A program made the position numbers and the translations under genes. A stretch of 64,000 nucleotides of DNA from Caballeronia telluris (GTDB lineage: Bacteria > Pseudomonadota > Gammaproteobacteria > Burkholderiales > Burkholderiaceae): positions 1 to 64,000 of the forward strand of contig NZ_FCNZ02000006.1 of NCBI RefSeq assembly GCF_001544495.1, in the 5' to 3' direction. Positions 1 through 8,868 of the stretch are shown here, in pieces (within the stretch, counting starts at the first letter, position 1; each line of letters opens with the position of its first letter). The notes below the pieces were generated by a model that was not told the DNA's origin, did no database searches, and saw only the letters and a program-made list of their open reading frames with translations.

Positions 1-2
1 AG

Positions 3-437
3 AACACGATGTTCGTGATCTTTCTCGGTGAAGGCGCGGCGTTGCTCGGCCTGATGTACTTCGGCCACAACCCGTATTTGTTCATGTTCTTCGCCGCGAT
101 GATCTTCCTGTGTTGGGGCGAGATTTTCTCGATCTTCCCGGCGACCTGCGCCGATACCTTCGGCAGCAAGTACGCCGCGGCGAACGCCGGCACGCTGTAC
201 ACGGCGAAGGGCACGGCTTCGATGCTGGTGCCGGTGGCGTCGCTGCTGTCGGCGGTGGGCGGCTGGAACGCGGTGTTCATTTGCGCGGCGGGCATCTCGA
301 TCGCCGCGGCGATCGCGGCCAAGTTCCTGCTCGCGCCGATGAGAAAGCGCTGGATCAACAACACGGCGCTCGAGTACGAGAACGCAAGCTTCGAGGTCCC
401 GGCGGAGGCGCGTCCCGCTTCTTCGTCAGGCCGTTGA
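3..437 (+). CDS. OFA-family MFS antiporter (oxalate/formate type), C-terminal part
   Basis: This is the C-terminal third of an MFS transporter; the reading frame is open from the window edge and ends in TGA. About four hydrophobic helices are visible, followed by a hydrophilic tail of about 35 residues. The stretch with CADTFGSKYAAANAGTLYT followed by a KGTA motif is typical of the oxalate/formate antiporter (OFA, OxlT-like) family. OFA proteins exchange dicarboxylates or monocarboxylates across the inner membrane, but the true substrate cannot be read from this fragment. A strong stem-loop follows the stop, then a GntR regulator on the same strand. The N-terminus lies outside the window. Confidence 0.85.
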   Translation, partial: NTMFVIFLGEGAALLGLMYFGHNPYLFMFFAAMIFLCWGEIFSIFPATCADTFGSKYAAANAGTLYTAKGTASMLVPVASLLSAVGGWNAVFICAAGISIAAAIAAKFLLAPMRKRWINNTALEYENASFEVPAEARPASSSGR

Positions 438-439
438 GA

Positions 440-479
440 GAAGCGCCGCGCACCGCAAAGCCAGTGCGCGGCGCGCTTC
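440..479 (+). terminator. Stem-loop after the OFA transporter
   Basis: A 14-base arm (440-453) pairs with 464-479 around a 10-base loop, with a 2-base bulge in the second arm. It lies directly after the transporter stop codon and before the GntR gene. No U-tract follows, so it may be a weak terminator or an mRNA-stabilising hairpin. Confidence 0.5.
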
Positions 480-513
480 GTCTGCCGATCAGAATCAATG
501 CAGGAACACGACC

Positions 514-1239
514 ATGTCAGAGACCTACGACGAGCAGGCGGACCTCACGTTCCTCGCCATCGCACGCAAGCTCGAACCGATCGACGCAAGCGCGCCGCTG
601 CGCAAGCAGGCGTACACCCAACTGCGCCAGGCGATCGCCGACGCGGACATCTACGGCTCGGAGCGGGAAATCCGTCTTGACGAACGCAAGCTGACGACCG
701 CGCTTGGCGTGAGCCGCACGCCGGTACGCGAGGCGATCACGCTGCTCGAACAAGAGGGATTTTTGCGGACCGTGCCGCGGCGCGGCGTGTACATCACGCG
801 CAAGACGCGCGCGGAGATCATCGAGATGATTCATCTGTGGGCCGCGCTCGAAAGCATGGCGGCGCGTCTTGCCGCCGAGCGCGCCACCGACGGGGAGATC
901 GCCTCGCTGCGGGCGATGTTCCATGACTTCCACGATCACTCGCCCGCCGACGACATCGACAATTATTCCGACGCGAACATCGCGTTCCATCAGGCCGTGG
1001 TGACGCTGTCGAAGTCGGAGGTCATTTCGCAGACGCTCTCCAACATCTTTGCGCACGTGCGCGCGATCCGTCGCCATACGATTTCGCAAAGCGACCGCGC
1101 GTCGCGTTCCATGGCCGATCACGAAGAGATCATCGCCGCGCTCGAACGGCGCGACGGCGAACTGGCGGAAGCCATCGTGCGCCGCCATTCGCTCGATCTG
1201 GCGGCATTCGTCGAGACGAACTGGGGGATGTCGGCCTAG
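514..1239 (+). CDS. GntR-family transcriptional regulator, FCD (FadR) subfamily
   Basis: A 241-residue protein with an N-terminal winged helix-turn-helix (about residues 30-95, with the VSRTPVREAITLLEQEG recognition-helix region characteristic of GntR proteins) and an all-helical FCD effector domain (about 105-230, with conserved Asp and His metal or ligand positions). FCD regulators usually bind small carboxylic acids and repress transport or catabolic genes. Its place directly behind the OFA antiporter suggests that it controls that transporter's operon, though this is inference. ATG 514 is the first in-frame start that keeps the whole HTH. It converges on the udgX gene, one base apart. Confidence 0.93.
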   Translation: MSETYDEQADLTFLAIARKLEPIDASAPLRKQAYTQLRQAIADADIYGSEREIRLDERKLTTALGVSRTPVREAITLLEQEGFLRTVPRRGVYITRKTRAEIIEMIHLWAALESMAARLAAERATDGEIASLRAMFHDFHDHSPADDIDNYSDANIAFHQAVVTLSKSEVISQTLSNIFAHVRAIRRHTISQSDRASRSMADHEEIIAALERRDGELAEAIVRRHSLDLAAFVETNWGMSA

Positions 1240-1240
1240 T

Positions 1241-2671
1241 TCATTGTCCGGCCAGTCTGCGCGCTTCCTCCAGCGCTGCGACGATCGTAGCGACGGTGCG
1301 CTCGCGCGCCGTGTCGTCGTTCTGACGCAGCGCATATGACGGGTGATAGGTCGCGACGATCCATCGGTCGCCGAACGGCACCGCGCGTCCGAGATGCGAC
1401 TGCAGGCTCGCGCCCTTGCCGACAAGCGCATTGAGCGCGGTTGCGCCGAGCGTGACGATCACGCGTGCATCGACCGTGCGCAACTCCTTGTCGAGCCAGT
1501 AAGCGCACGCATCGACTTCCTGCTGTCCCGGCGTCTTGTGCAGACGCCGCTTGCCGCGCGGCTCCCACTTGAAATGCTTGACCGCGTTGGTCAGATAGAC
1601 GTCGCGGCGCGCGACGCCCGCCCGTTGCATCGCGTCGTCGAGCAGTCGGCCGGCAGGGCCGACGAACGGTTCGCCCTTGAGATCCTCCTGATCGCCAGGC
1701 TGCTCGCCGAGCAGCATGATGCGCGCGCGTTCGCTGCCCTGCCCCGCGACTGCCTGCGTGGCCGTGCGCCAGAGATCGCAGCGGCGACAGGCATCGAGCG
1801 ACGTGGGCGTGTCGCGTTCGGGCTGCGCTTCGCTCGCCTCCACCGGGATCGACTTTCCGCCGAGCGCGCCAACGCCCCTTGCCTGCGCCATGCGCCGCGC
1901 GCCGCTTCTTGCCTCGCTGACGAGGCGCGGGATGAGCGCGCCTTCCGGCAAGCCTTTCCAGAAGCGCACCGGCATGTGCAGTTCAAGCGCGTCTTCGTTA
2001 AGACGCGCTGGATTGAAGGTGCTCTTGTAGTAGGTGAGCCAGAGCGCTTCGGCGGAATCGGGCGTGTCGCTCACGTGATCGGCGGCGAAGGCATGACGAC
2101 GCTCGAGCCGCAACGTCTCGCCATTGAACATCGCGGCGCCCGTGGGCGTCGTGATGAGCCACGTGGATTTGCCCATGCGCTTGGCGAAGTGTTCGGCACC
2201 CCAGGCGAGGACGTCGTGATCCGGCTCGTACCACGCGACATACTCGGGCGAACCGAGCGAAGCGTCGCGCTTTCTGAAGCGCACATACGCGATCATGTCG
2301 TGCTGCGCGCGTCGCACCGCTTTCGCCATTCGATGCAGCCGCGCGCCGTCTTCATCGGCGGCCGATGCGACCGCACGATCACCCTGCGCCCACCGCCACA
2401 ACACGCGATAGAGAAAGCTCCAGCGGTGCGCATCGCTGAAGTGCGCGGCCTCCTTGATGAGCGTTGCCAGTTCCTTTGAAACGCGCACGGTCGGCGCGTG
2501 CGATTGCGCTTCGTGACGCTCTGCCTCCGAAGGTTCGAACAGCGACGGCTCGGCGGCGTGAGTCTGCGAAGTACGCCATTCGATCGCTTCCGGCGCGAGT
2601 CCTTGCGAAAGCGCGCTTAGCGCCGCGCTGCGCCACGCGTCGAATTCGTCGTCTATCGTGATCGTCTTCAT
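1241..2671 (-). CDS. udgX: UdgX-family uracil-DNA glycosylase fused to a DUF4130 domain
   Basis: A 476-residue two-domain protein. Residues 1 to about 250 match the DUF4130 / 'probable DNA metabolism protein' family; the rest is a UdgX-type uracil-DNA glycosylase. Visible UdgX hallmarks are GEQPGDQED (about residue 319), GKRRLHKTP (about 373) and HPSYALR (about 442). The KRRxH loop holds the histidine that in mycobacterial UdgX links covalently to the uracil-derived abasic site. CRRC (about 293-296) and a Cys near 386 are candidate Fe-S ligands. The start is ATG 2671, which shares one base with the upstream radical SAM stop (TGATG), so the pair is translationally coupled. An in-frame extension to 2956 is antisense-like sequence and was discarded. 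Confidence 0.93.
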   Translation of the reverse strand: MKTITIDDEFDAWRSAALSALSQGLAPEAIEWRTSQTHAAEPSLFEPSEAERHEAQSHAPTVRVSKELATLIKEAAHFSDAHRWSFLYRVLWRWAQGDRAVASAADEDGARLHRMAKAVRRAQHDMIAYVRFRKRDASLGSPEYVAWYEPDHDVLAWGAEHFAKRMGKSTWLITTPTGAAMFNGETLRLERRHAFAADHVSDTPDSAEALWLTYYKSTFNPARLNEDALELHMPVRFWKGLPEGALIPRLVSEARSGARRMAQARGVGALGGKSIPVEASEAQPERDTPTSLDACRRCDLWRTATQAVAGQGSERARIMLLGEQPGDQEDLKGEPFVGPAGRLLDDAMQRAGVARRDVYLTNAVKHFKWEPRGKRRLHKTPGQQEVDACAYWLDKELRTVDARVIVTLGATALNALVGKGASLQSHLGRAVPFGDRWIVATYHPSYALRQNDDTARERTVATIVAALEEARRLAGQ

Positions 2672-3882
2672 CAGAGCAACGCGAGCTGCACCGGCGCGGC
2701 AGAAAGCGCGCGCCTCAACTGTTCCGACGATGTCTCGCGAACGGGCGGCCGGTAATCCTGCGTGACGACGAAAGGCTTGACCTTCTCCATCCCGCAGCGC
2801 AGCCGGACGAGATCGGCATAACGAATACGCCGCGAGCGCCGCAATTCGACGAGTCGCTTCGCATTGCGCATGCCGATGCCCGGAATACGCGCGATCGTGC
2901 GCACCGGCGCCGCGTTGAGATCGACCGGGAAGCGCTCGCGATGCGCGAGCGCCCAAGCGAGCTTCGGATCGACGTCGAGCGGCAGATTGCCGGGCGCATC
3001 GAGCAGTTCGGATGCGGAAAAGCCATAGCCGCGCATCAGAAAGTCCGCCTGGTAGAGACGATGCTCGCGCAAAAGCGGCGGCGCCTTAAGGGGCACGATC
3101 GACGGACTATCGGGAATCGGACTGAACGCCGAGTAATAAACACGCTTGAGCCGATACGATCCGTACAGCGTCTCGGCGGTGGCGAGAATAGTGCGGTCGT
3201 CGGTTTCGTCGGCACCGACGATCATTTGCGTGCTCTGCCCCGCCGGCGCGAAGCGCGGCGCGCGCGGCTCCGCTTCCGACTCTTCCTGCGCGAGACGGAT
3301 CGTTCCCATCGCAAGCTTGATCGTGCGGCCGCTCTTTTCGGGGGCGAGCTTCTCGAGGCTGATCTCGGTCGGCAGCTCGATGTTGACGCTCAGTCGGTCG
3401 GCATAGCGCCCCGCCTGAGCGATGATTTCGGGGTCTGCGTCGGGGATCGTCTTCAGATGGATGTAGCCGCGAAAACGATGCTCCTCGCGCAGCGACTTCG
3501 CGACGCGCACCAGTTGCTCCATCGTGTAATCCGACGAGCGGATCACGCCCGAGCTGAGAAAGAGGCCGTCGATGTAATTGCGGCGATAAAAGTCGAGCGT
3601 AAGGCCGACGACTTCCTCTGGCGTGAAGCGCGCACGCGGCACGTTACTCGAACGGCGATTGACGCAGTACTGGCAGTCGTACAGACAGAAATTCGTCAGC
3701 AGAATCTTGAGCAGCGAGACGCAACGGCCATCGGGCGTAAAGCTATGACAGATGCCCGAACCGGTGCTCGCGCCAAGCCCTTCAATGCCCTGCGACGCGC
3801 GTTTGGGCGCGCCGCTGCTTGCGCACGACGCGTCGTATTTCGCCGCGTCCGCGAGGATTTCGAGTTTTTCCGACAGCTCCAT
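2671..3882 (-). CDS. Putative DNA modification/repair radical SAM protein (SAM-7 type)
   Basis: A 403-residue protein with the radical SAM cluster motif CLYDCQYC (Cys66, Cys70, Cys73; CX3CX2C) in an N-terminal TIM-barrel-like domain, and a C-terminal helix-hairpin-helix (IPGIGMRNAKRLVELR) expected to contact DNA. The family (TIGR03916-like) is always described as a partner of the DUF4130/UdgX protein encoded downstream; its reaction is unknown to me. ATG 3882 was chosen because family members begin MELSEKL-like and because the LexA box lies just 12 bases upstream. In-frame codons back to 3942 would place the operator inside the gene. The pair forms one operon under the 3895-3942 promoter. Confidence 0.9.
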   Translation of the reverse strand: MELSEKLEILADAAKYDASCASSGAPKRASQGIEGLGASTGSGICHSFTPDGRCVSLLKILLTNFCLYDCQYCVNRRSSNVPRARFTPEEVVGLTLDFYRRNYIDGLFLSSGVIRSSDYTMEQLVRVAKSLREEHRFRGYIHLKTIPDADPEIIAQAGRYADRLSVNIELPTEISLEKLAPEKSGRTIKLAMGTIRLAQEESEAEPRAPRFAPAGQSTQMIVGADETDDRTILATAETLYGSYRLKRVYYSAFSPIPDSPSIVPLKAPPLLREHRLYQADFLMRGYGFSASELLDAPGNLPLDVDPKLAWALAHRERFPVDLNAAPVRTIARIPGIGMRNAKRLVELRRSRRIRYADLVRLRCGMEKVKPFVVTQDYRPPVRETSSEQLRRALSAAPVQLALL

Positions 3883-3894
3883 GCCCACTACCGA

Positions 3895-3914
3895 TACTGT
3901 ATATGCGTACAGTA
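3895..3914 (-). promoter_or_regulatory. LexA/SOS box
   Basis: TACTGT-N8-ACAGTA is a perfect-arm match to the proteobacterial LexA operator (CTGT-N8-ACAG core plus flanking TA on both sides). It lies 12 bases upstream of the radical SAM start codon and overlaps the -10 and start-point region of the promoter at 3914-3942, the ideal place for repression. The site is seen directly; LexA binding is inferred. Confidence 0.9.
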
Positions 3915-3942
3915 TCTTAAGCCGCATCGTGGCATGAAGCAA
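3914..3942 (-). promoter_or_regulatory. Sigma-70-type promoter of the radical SAM-udgX operon
   Basis: Reading the minus strand: a -35 hexamer TTGCTT (3942-3937), a 17-base spacer, and a -10 hexamer TAAGAT (3919-3914). The -10 abuts the LexA box, so initiation would fall inside the operator. No competing promoter is evident in the gap to the next gene. Confidence 0.65.
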
Positions 3943-4031
3943 TCGGTTTCAAATCGTCCGCATTGCCCTCCTTTTGTCCATCCGCAAGCAGGAGAAGCGT
4001 CAAACTAGTTCGCTATGCAATCATCCGAGCG

Positions 4032-4478
4032 TCACGGCATCGCGTTCCATGTATGCGCCGTCACGTGCCACTTGCCGTCTGCGCCCTTGCTCATCACGCT
4101 GAGCAGCACGCCCTTGTACTGCGACTTCTTGCCGTCCTTTTCCGCGACCGCGGTCCAGTTGGCCGTCTGATACATCGTGTTGCCGCTATGGCGCACCTGA
4201 ATGACTTCGATGGTGTGATCGTGGACGCCCGCATCGAAGAAGCTCTTAAAGAGCTTTTCGATCTCCGCGCGACCTTCGATCGACTTGCCATTACCAGGCG
4301 ACACCACCGCCTTCGGGTCGTAGAGCGCGGCGAGCGCGTGCGCGTCGCCGCTGTTGAATGCCTTGTTCCAGGTGGCGTTGGCTGCATCGACTGCCTTGTC
4401 GCCCTGTGCAAGAACGGGATGCGAAGCCGCGAGCGCGAACAGCACGCACGCGCCGACATATCGGACGGACTTTTTCAT
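4032..4478 (-). CDS. Exported SnoaL-like (NTF2-fold, DUF4440-type) protein
   Basis: A 148-residue protein with a clear Sec signal peptide (MKKS-, hydrophobic core, cleavage near ASHPVLAQ|GD) followed by an NTF2-like cone fold: an N-terminal helix with WNKAFNSGDAHALAALYDPKAV, then strands ending in WHVTAHTWNA. Relatives are annotated as SgcJ/EcaC-like or DUF4440 proteins. Many are ligand-binding or small hydrolytic proteins, and no catalytic role can be assigned. ATG 4478 is preceded by a GGAG ribosome site. It looks monocistronic; the 210 bases upstream (to 4688) show no obvious element. Confidence 0.8.
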   Translation of the reverse strand: MKKSVRYVGACVLFALAASHPVLAQGDKAVDAANATWNKAFNSGDAHALAALYDPKAVVSPGNGKSIEGRAEIEKLFKSFFDAGVHDHTIEVIQVRHSGNTMYQTANWTAVAEKDGKKSQYKGVLLSVMSKGADGKWHVTAHTWNAMP

Positions 4479-4688
4479 TGCCTATCTCCGGTGGCGTAAT
4501 CGCAGACCGGACGCCTTCGCGCTTGGTCAGAGCGGCGGCGACGGACGAGCACCAGCACGGCGCCCAGCGCGGGCGCCGATCCGGAACAGGCAGTCGGGTC
4601 GATCTTTCTTACAGTTACCAGTCTGCGCGAGCAGTATAGGAAGGGGGTCCTCTGTAATCAATTAACGCGCCGCGTTCGTAGGGGGCGC

Positions 4689-5072
4689 TTAACGCGTCTC
4701 CATCCAGCTCACGTGCGCGCTCACCACGCGCCAGCCGTCCGCCGTCTTCATCCATGTCTGGCTTTGACGTCCGATACGCGGTTCGCCTTCGCGACGAAAT
4801 TCGATGTTCGCGACGGCAAACGCATCGCCGTAAGAGGTCACGACGCGCGCCGTGATCGTGCGCGCGAGTGCTGTACCGGGACGCGCCGCCCGGAACGCGC
4901 GAATCGCCTCGTAGCCGTAGAGGTTTTCCGTTGCGCCATAACGCAACGTGTGAGGCGAATCGAAGAAGAGTTCGTCGAGCGTGGCGACGTCGTTGGTAAC
5001 GAGCGCCTCTTCATAGGCATCAAAGGCCGCGTCGACTTCGGCGAGCACGTCGGGACGATTGATCTCGTTCAT
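4689..5072 (-). CDS. hpxZ: HpxZ/AtzH-like NTF2-fold protein (DUF3225)
   Basis: A 127-residue NTF2-fold protein ([21 protein letters not shown]..., ending in [11 protein letters not shown]) of the DUF3225 family. Members are HpxZ of the Klebsiella oxalurate cluster and AtzH, described as a 1,3-dicarboxyurea deamidase in cyanuric acid catabolism. Which substrate applies here is open. ATG 5072 overlaps the upstream amidase stop by four bases (ATGA), so it is the last gene of a coupled five-gene operon. In-frame sequence up to 5255 lies inside the amidase gene and was excluded. Confidence 0.85.
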   Translation of the reverse strand: MNEINRPDVLAEVDAAFDAYEEALVTNDVATLDELFFDSPHTLRYGATENLYGYEAIRAFRAARPGTALARTITARVVTSYGDAFAVANIEFRREGEPRIGRQSQTWMKTADGWRVVSAHVSWMETR

Positions 5073-6484
5073 TGCGCGCCTCCTGAGCGCAGGAACGAAG
5101 GCGGTTCGGGACACCATGCAAGCTGCGCGTCGACCAGACGGCGCGCCGCTTCGAACGCACGGTCCTCGCGCCAAGGCGCCGCGATCACCTGCACGGCGAG
5201 CGGCAGACCGGTCGACGTGCGCATCGGCACCGCAACCACCGGCAGTCCGATACACGATATTGGCTGCGTCAGCAGCCCGAGGTTCGGACGCGCCGCCAGA
5301 CGCTGGCCGCCCACATCCATGAACTCCTGCCCGATGTGCGGAGCGACGACAGGCGTCGCGGGCGCGATCAGCACATCGTAATGCTCGAACAGTTCAAGCA
5401 CCCGCTTGCGCAACGCGGCGCGCACGCGCTGCGCCTGCAACACCCACGCAGCGGGCAGCAAGGCGCCCGCGATCAAACGATCGCGCGACAGCGGTTCGTG
5501 CTCGTCGTATCGCGAGCGCAGGCTCGGCAGATGCAACTGGCCGCCTTCCGCCGCGCTGATCATGAACGCCGCACCGCGCGCGGCCGCCGCCTCGGGAAAC
5601 TCAGTCGTCTCCCGAGCGCCGAGCGCGCGCGCTGCCGACAACGCGACCTCGCGTGCTTCATCGCCTGCGTTGTCGTCGAAGTAGCCGCCCAGCCGCGCGA
5701 CACGCAACGCGCCGCTTCCATCCGATGCGCCGACCGGCTCGATCGCGCGCGCGGAACATGCAGGGTCGTCTGGATCGATGTACTGCAATGCGTCGTAGGT
5801 CACGGCGAGATCGTCGATGTTGCGCGCGAACGCGCCCATGTGATCGATGCTCGCGACGAACGGAAACGTGCCGTGGCGCGAAAGGCGCCCATAGGTCGGC
5901 TTGACGCCGAACACACCGCAGAGCGACGCGGGCACGCGCACCGATCCGTTCGTATCGGTGCCGAGCGTGACCGGCACGAAGCCGGCGGCGACCGCTGCCG
6001 CGCTGCCGCCCGACGATCCGCCCGACGTGCGCGACAGGTCATGCGGATTGCGGCACGGTCCGGCGTGATGGTTCTCGGTCGTGAAGCCGTAGGCGAACTC
6101 ATCCATGTTGAGCGCGCCGACCATGATCGCGCCCTGCTCGCGCATGCATCGCACGAGCGTCGAATCGCGCTTGGCGGGAGGGTTGCCGGCCAGTATGCGC
6201 GACCCCGCGATAGTCGTGATCCCGGCCACGTCGAACAGGTTCTTCGCGGCGAACGGCACGCCCGCGAGCGGCGGCAGCAACTCGCCTTTCGCACGCTTAG
6301 CGTCGAGTTGCGCGGCTTCGTCGAACGCGCGTTCCATCGTGAGCGCCGTGAACGCATTGACGTGCTTGTCGCCGATCGCAATGCGGCCAAACGTGTCTTC
6401 GATCAGATCGCGTGCAGTGAATTCGCCCTGCGCATACGCGCGCGCGATGCCGAGCGCATCGAGAGGATAGCGGGCGGCCGTCAC
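5069..6484 (-). CDS. hpxY: AtzE/HpxY-family amidohydrolase (amidase signature)
   Basis: A 471-residue amidase-signature enzyme of the AtzE family. The Ser-cisSer-Lys triad is visible: Lys81 ([11 protein letters not shown]), Ser157 in the SGGSSGGS loop and nucleophile Ser181 (DTNGS), with the usual 24-residue spacing. In known systems the enzyme works as a complex with the small HpxX/AtzG subunit. It hydrolyses 1-carboxybiuret in Pseudomonas cyanurate catabolism, or acts in oxalurate breakdown in Klebsiella. The start is GTG 6484, in a four-base GTGA overlap with the hpxX stop, which indicates stoichiometric, coupled translation. Its substrate here is unproven. Confidence 0.9.
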   Translation of the reverse strand: MTAARYPLDALGIARAYAQGEFTARDLIEDTFGRIAIGDKHVNAFTALTMERAFDEAAQLDAKRAKGELLPPLAGVPFAAKNLFDVAGITTIAGSRILAGNPPAKRDSTLVRCMREQGAIMVGALNMDEFAYGFTTENHHAGPCRNPHDLSRTSGGSSGGSAAAVAAGFVPVTLGTDTNGSVRVPASLCGVFGVKPTYGRLSRHGTFPFVASIDHMGAFARNIDDLAVTYDALQYIDPDDPACSARAIEPVGASDGSGALRVARLGGYFDDNAGDEAREVALSAARALGARETTEFPEAAAARGAAFMISAAEGGQLHLPSLRSRYDEHEPLSRDRLIAGALLPAAWVLQAQRVRAALRKRVLELFEHYDVLIAPATPVVAPHIGQEFMDVGGQRLAARPNLGLLTQPISCIGLPVVAVPMRTSTGLPLAVQVIAAPWREDRAFEAARRLVDAQLAWCPEPPSFLRSGGAQ

Positions 6485-6687
6485 GGTCTGTACACCGGTG
6501 CGGGTTCGTCGTCGGCGGCGAGCGGGTACGACAGCACCGGGCCCGCGAGCATCGCGATGCGCGCGAACTGCTCATGCACGCGCGCGGCGGCCGCTTCCGT
6601 CACCGAGGGAAAATGCAGCGCGAGCGCGGCATCGACATAAGCGGTGGCGGTCGCCCGGTCGGGCGGCGTGTTGACGTCGTCGGTCAT
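6481..6687 (-). CDS. hpxX: HpxX/AtzG-like small subunit (DUF4089)
   Basis: A 68-residue acidic helical protein (ATAYVDAALALHFPSV..., ending in [15 protein letters not shown]) of the DUF4089 family, which resembles GatC and binds the AtzE/HpxY amidase as AtzG/HpxX. It contributes structure rather than catalysis. ATG 6687 has a good GAGGAG ribosome site, and the stop overlaps the hpxY start. It follows the upstream amidase gene by nine bases. Confidence 0.87.
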   Translation of the reverse strand: MTDDVNTPPDRATATAYVDAALALHFPSVTEAAAARVHEQFARIAMLAGPVLSYPLAADDEPAPVYRP

Positions 6688-6696
6688 TGGGCTCCT

Positions 6697-7857
6697 CTAC
6701 TCAATGGATGAAAACAGGTGGCGAACGAGCGCGATCAGCGCACGATCGCTTCCGCGCGGCCCGATGAAGGACAACGCCAGTGGACGATCACGCTCGTCCG
6801 CGAGCGGCACGGTCACTTGCGGCAGACCGGCGAGCGCGGCGATGGCGTCCATCGTCAGCGCATCGCGATAGAACGCGCCGATGCGATCGTCAGACGCATT
6901 CTTCTCGATGAGCGCGAGCGGCGTGGTCGGCAGAACGATGACGCTCTGGCTCACGAGCGCGTCGATGCGTGCCGCCAACGTCGAGCGCAAGACGCGGCAG
7001 CGCGCGACTTCACCGTCGTCGAGCAGGGCGAGCCTCGCGAATCGCGATGCGATCGCGGGCCCGAAGCGCGGTGACGTCGCGTCGATCCAGCCGCCGAGCG
7101 ACGCGCGGATCGCATCGTCCTGAAGCTGCTGGTAGCAATGCAGCCATCGCGCGGCATCGCCGTCAAAGACGCTGATCTCGTCGTGCGCGCCGACGCTTGC
7201 CGCCAGCGACGTAAGCGTTGCCGCATCGTCGGGTTCGTTCGCGGCGCGCGCCTCGAACGCTTCCGCGCATCGCGTCAGGTGCGGCGGCACATCGGCGGGC
7301 GCCGTTCCCGCGAGCAGCACGTCCGCCACGCGCGCGAGCAACTCGCCCGAGCGCGCAAACCATCCGACCGTGTCGAAGCAGGGCGCAAAAGGCAACACGC
7401 CTTCAGTCGATACGGCATCGTGCGTCGGCCGGATGCCCCATAGTCCGCAAAATGCGGCGGGCACGCGCACCGAACCGCCGGTATCGGTGCCGAGCGCGAA
7501 ATCGACCTCGCCGCTCGCCACCGCACTCGCTGATCCGCTCGACGACCCGCCAGGCAACGCATGCGGCCAGCGTGGATTGAGCGGCGTGCCGTAGTGCTCG
7601 TTGACGCCTTCGAGGCTGTACGCAAGTTCGTCGGTGATCGTCTTGCCGTCGACCGATGCGCCCGCCGCGAACAGTGCCGCCACCGACGGCGCATGTCGCG
7701 CGGCCTCGGCGTGCGTCGCGAGCCAGTCGGGATTCCCGCCGCCCGTGACGACGCCCGCCACGTCGATCAGGTCCTTGACCGCGAAACGCAAGCCGTCGAG
7801 CGGACCGCTCGACGTCGCCGCGATGCGCACTCTCGCACCGGGGACGAACGCGCTCAT
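6697..7857 (-). CDS. Amidase-signature family amidase
   Basis: A 386-residue amidase with the complete catalytic triad: Lys28 (FAVKDLIDVAG), Ser105 in GGSSSGS and nucleophile Ser129 (TDTGGS), again 24 residues apart. It is distinct from the AtzE-type amidase downstream and is nearest in feel to short AMI1/indole-acetamide-type amidases, so the substrate cannot be named. ATG 7857 overlaps the upstream hydrolase stop by four bases. The in-frame extension to 8040 lies inside that gene and was rejected. Two different amidases plus a cysteine hydrolase in one operon imply sequential deamidation of one compound. Confidence 0.87.
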   Translation of the reverse strand: MSAFVPGARVRIAATSSGPLDGLRFAVKDLIDVAGVVTGGGNPDWLATHAEAARHAPSVAALFAAGASVDGKTITDELAYSLEGVNEHYGTPLNPRWPHALPGGSSSGSASAVASGEVDFALGTDTGGSVRVPAAFCGLWGIRPTHDAVSTEGVLPFAPCFDTVGWFARSGELLARVADVLLAGTAPADVPPHLTRCAEAFEARAANEPDDAATLTSLAASVGAHDEISVFDGDAARWLHCYQQLQDDAIRASLGGWIDATSPRFGPAIASRFARLALLDDGEVARCRVLRSTLAARIDALVSQSVIVLPTTPLALIEKNASDDRIGAFYRDALTMDAIAALAGLPQVTVPLADERDRPLALSFIGPRGSDRALIALVRHLFSSIE

Positions 7858-8660
7858 CGCGTCTCTCCTTGCAATGCGTCGGCCAGTTGCGAAGACGTCG
7901 CGACAAAGCCGAAGCACTTCTTCACGTTCCAGACGGTCGCGTCCGTACAGAACGCCGGCGACGATGTCGCGCAGCAATCGGACAACATCACGCAGCCATA
8001 GCCGAGGAAGTTGGCGTCGGTGAGCGTGTGCAGCACGCACTGGTCCGTATTGACGCCCGCGAAGAACACGGTGCGCGTGCCGAGGTTGCGCAGGATGCTG
8101 TCGAGCGGCGTATCCCAGAAGCCGCTGATGCGGTACTTGTCGACGCGGATGTCCTGCGGCTCGGGCGCGAGTTCATCGACGACCGCCGCCGCCCACGAAT
8201 CCTTTTCGAGCACATGCGCGCCGTGCCCGGGAAGCGGCTCGCCGAGGCCGATGCCCATACCCGTCGGCTTGTACAAATGGATTTGATTCGGCGGCATGTT
8301 CGCGAGATCCGGACGATTGCCCCAGTTCACCCAGATCACCGGCACGCCTTGCCGACGTGCGATCGGCAGCAGGCGCTGCAATGGTGCAATCGGCGCGCGA
8401 TCCGCTTCGTAGTCGCCCCCAAGATGGGCAACCCATCCGCCTTTGGTGCAGAAGTCATTCTGCATATCGATCACGACGATCGCTGCTTTCTCGATGTCGA
8501 AGCGCACGCGCTGCGGCTCCGAATCGAGCGTCGCGAGGCGTGGCGAAGGCGTCGCCGGCGCCATGTCGACGAGCGTCTGCGTGGCGCTCCAGCGCGTCTG
8601 CGCGAAGACGCCGAGTGCGCCGGAAAGCGCTGTCGTATCGGGATTTTCGCCGTTTTCCAA
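7854..8660 (-). CDS. Isochorismatase-like cysteine hydrolase (RutB/BiuH type)
   Basis: A 268-residue protein from the TTG at 8660, which has a GGAGA ribosome site; an ATG at 8744 would add 28 residues with no better site. The isochorismatase-fold triad is present: Asp65 (VVIDMQNDF), Lys175 (VDKYRISGF) and Cys208 (GVNTDQCVLHT). The sequence feels closest to RutB (ureidoacrylate/peroxyureidoacrylate amidohydrolase) and to biuret hydrolase, both of which cleave carbamoyl groups. As first gene of the operon it may open a ureido compound before the amidases act. It diverges from the ABC importer operon across 208 bases that should hold both promoters. Confidence 0.83.
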   Translation of the reverse strand: MENGENPDTTALSGALGVFAQTRWSATQTLVDMAPATPSPRLATLDSEPQRVRFDIEKAAIVVIDMQNDFCTKGGWVAHLGGDYEADRAPIAPLQRLLPIARRQGVPVIWVNWGNRPDLANMPPNQIHLYKPTGMGIGLGEPLPGHGAHVLEKDSWAAAVVDELAPEPQDIRVDKYRISGFWDTPLDSILRNLGTRTVFFAGVNTDQCVLHTLTDANFLGYGCVMLSDCCATSSPAFCTDATVWNVKKCFGFVATSSQLADALQGETR

Positions 8661-8868
8661 GGTGTTCTCCAAAGCGTGCCTCAAAGGGAAATGGAACAGA
8701 AGCGGCTGGCTTCCACGATGCGTCGATGCAGCCTTCACGCGCATCGCTCATCGCACGTTTCGTCTTCCATGCATTGCATCGTCAGGCGTGCATGGCATCG
8801 AAGTTGCATTGACGATTTGTTCATGAATAACCTACTTACCCAAATCCAACGCAAAAGGAGTGCCAGTG

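Noticed and set aside
2672-2956. N-terminal extension of the UdgX protein
   Set aside because: The extra 95 residues are out-of-frame radical SAM sequence. ATG 2671 gives the conserved start and a one-base stop/start overlap.
8809-8837. Sigma-70 promoter for the ABC importer (TTGACG at 8809)
   Set aside because: No acceptable -10 hexamer lies 16-18 bases downstream, so I do not list it as a feature, although a promoter must exist in 8661-8868.
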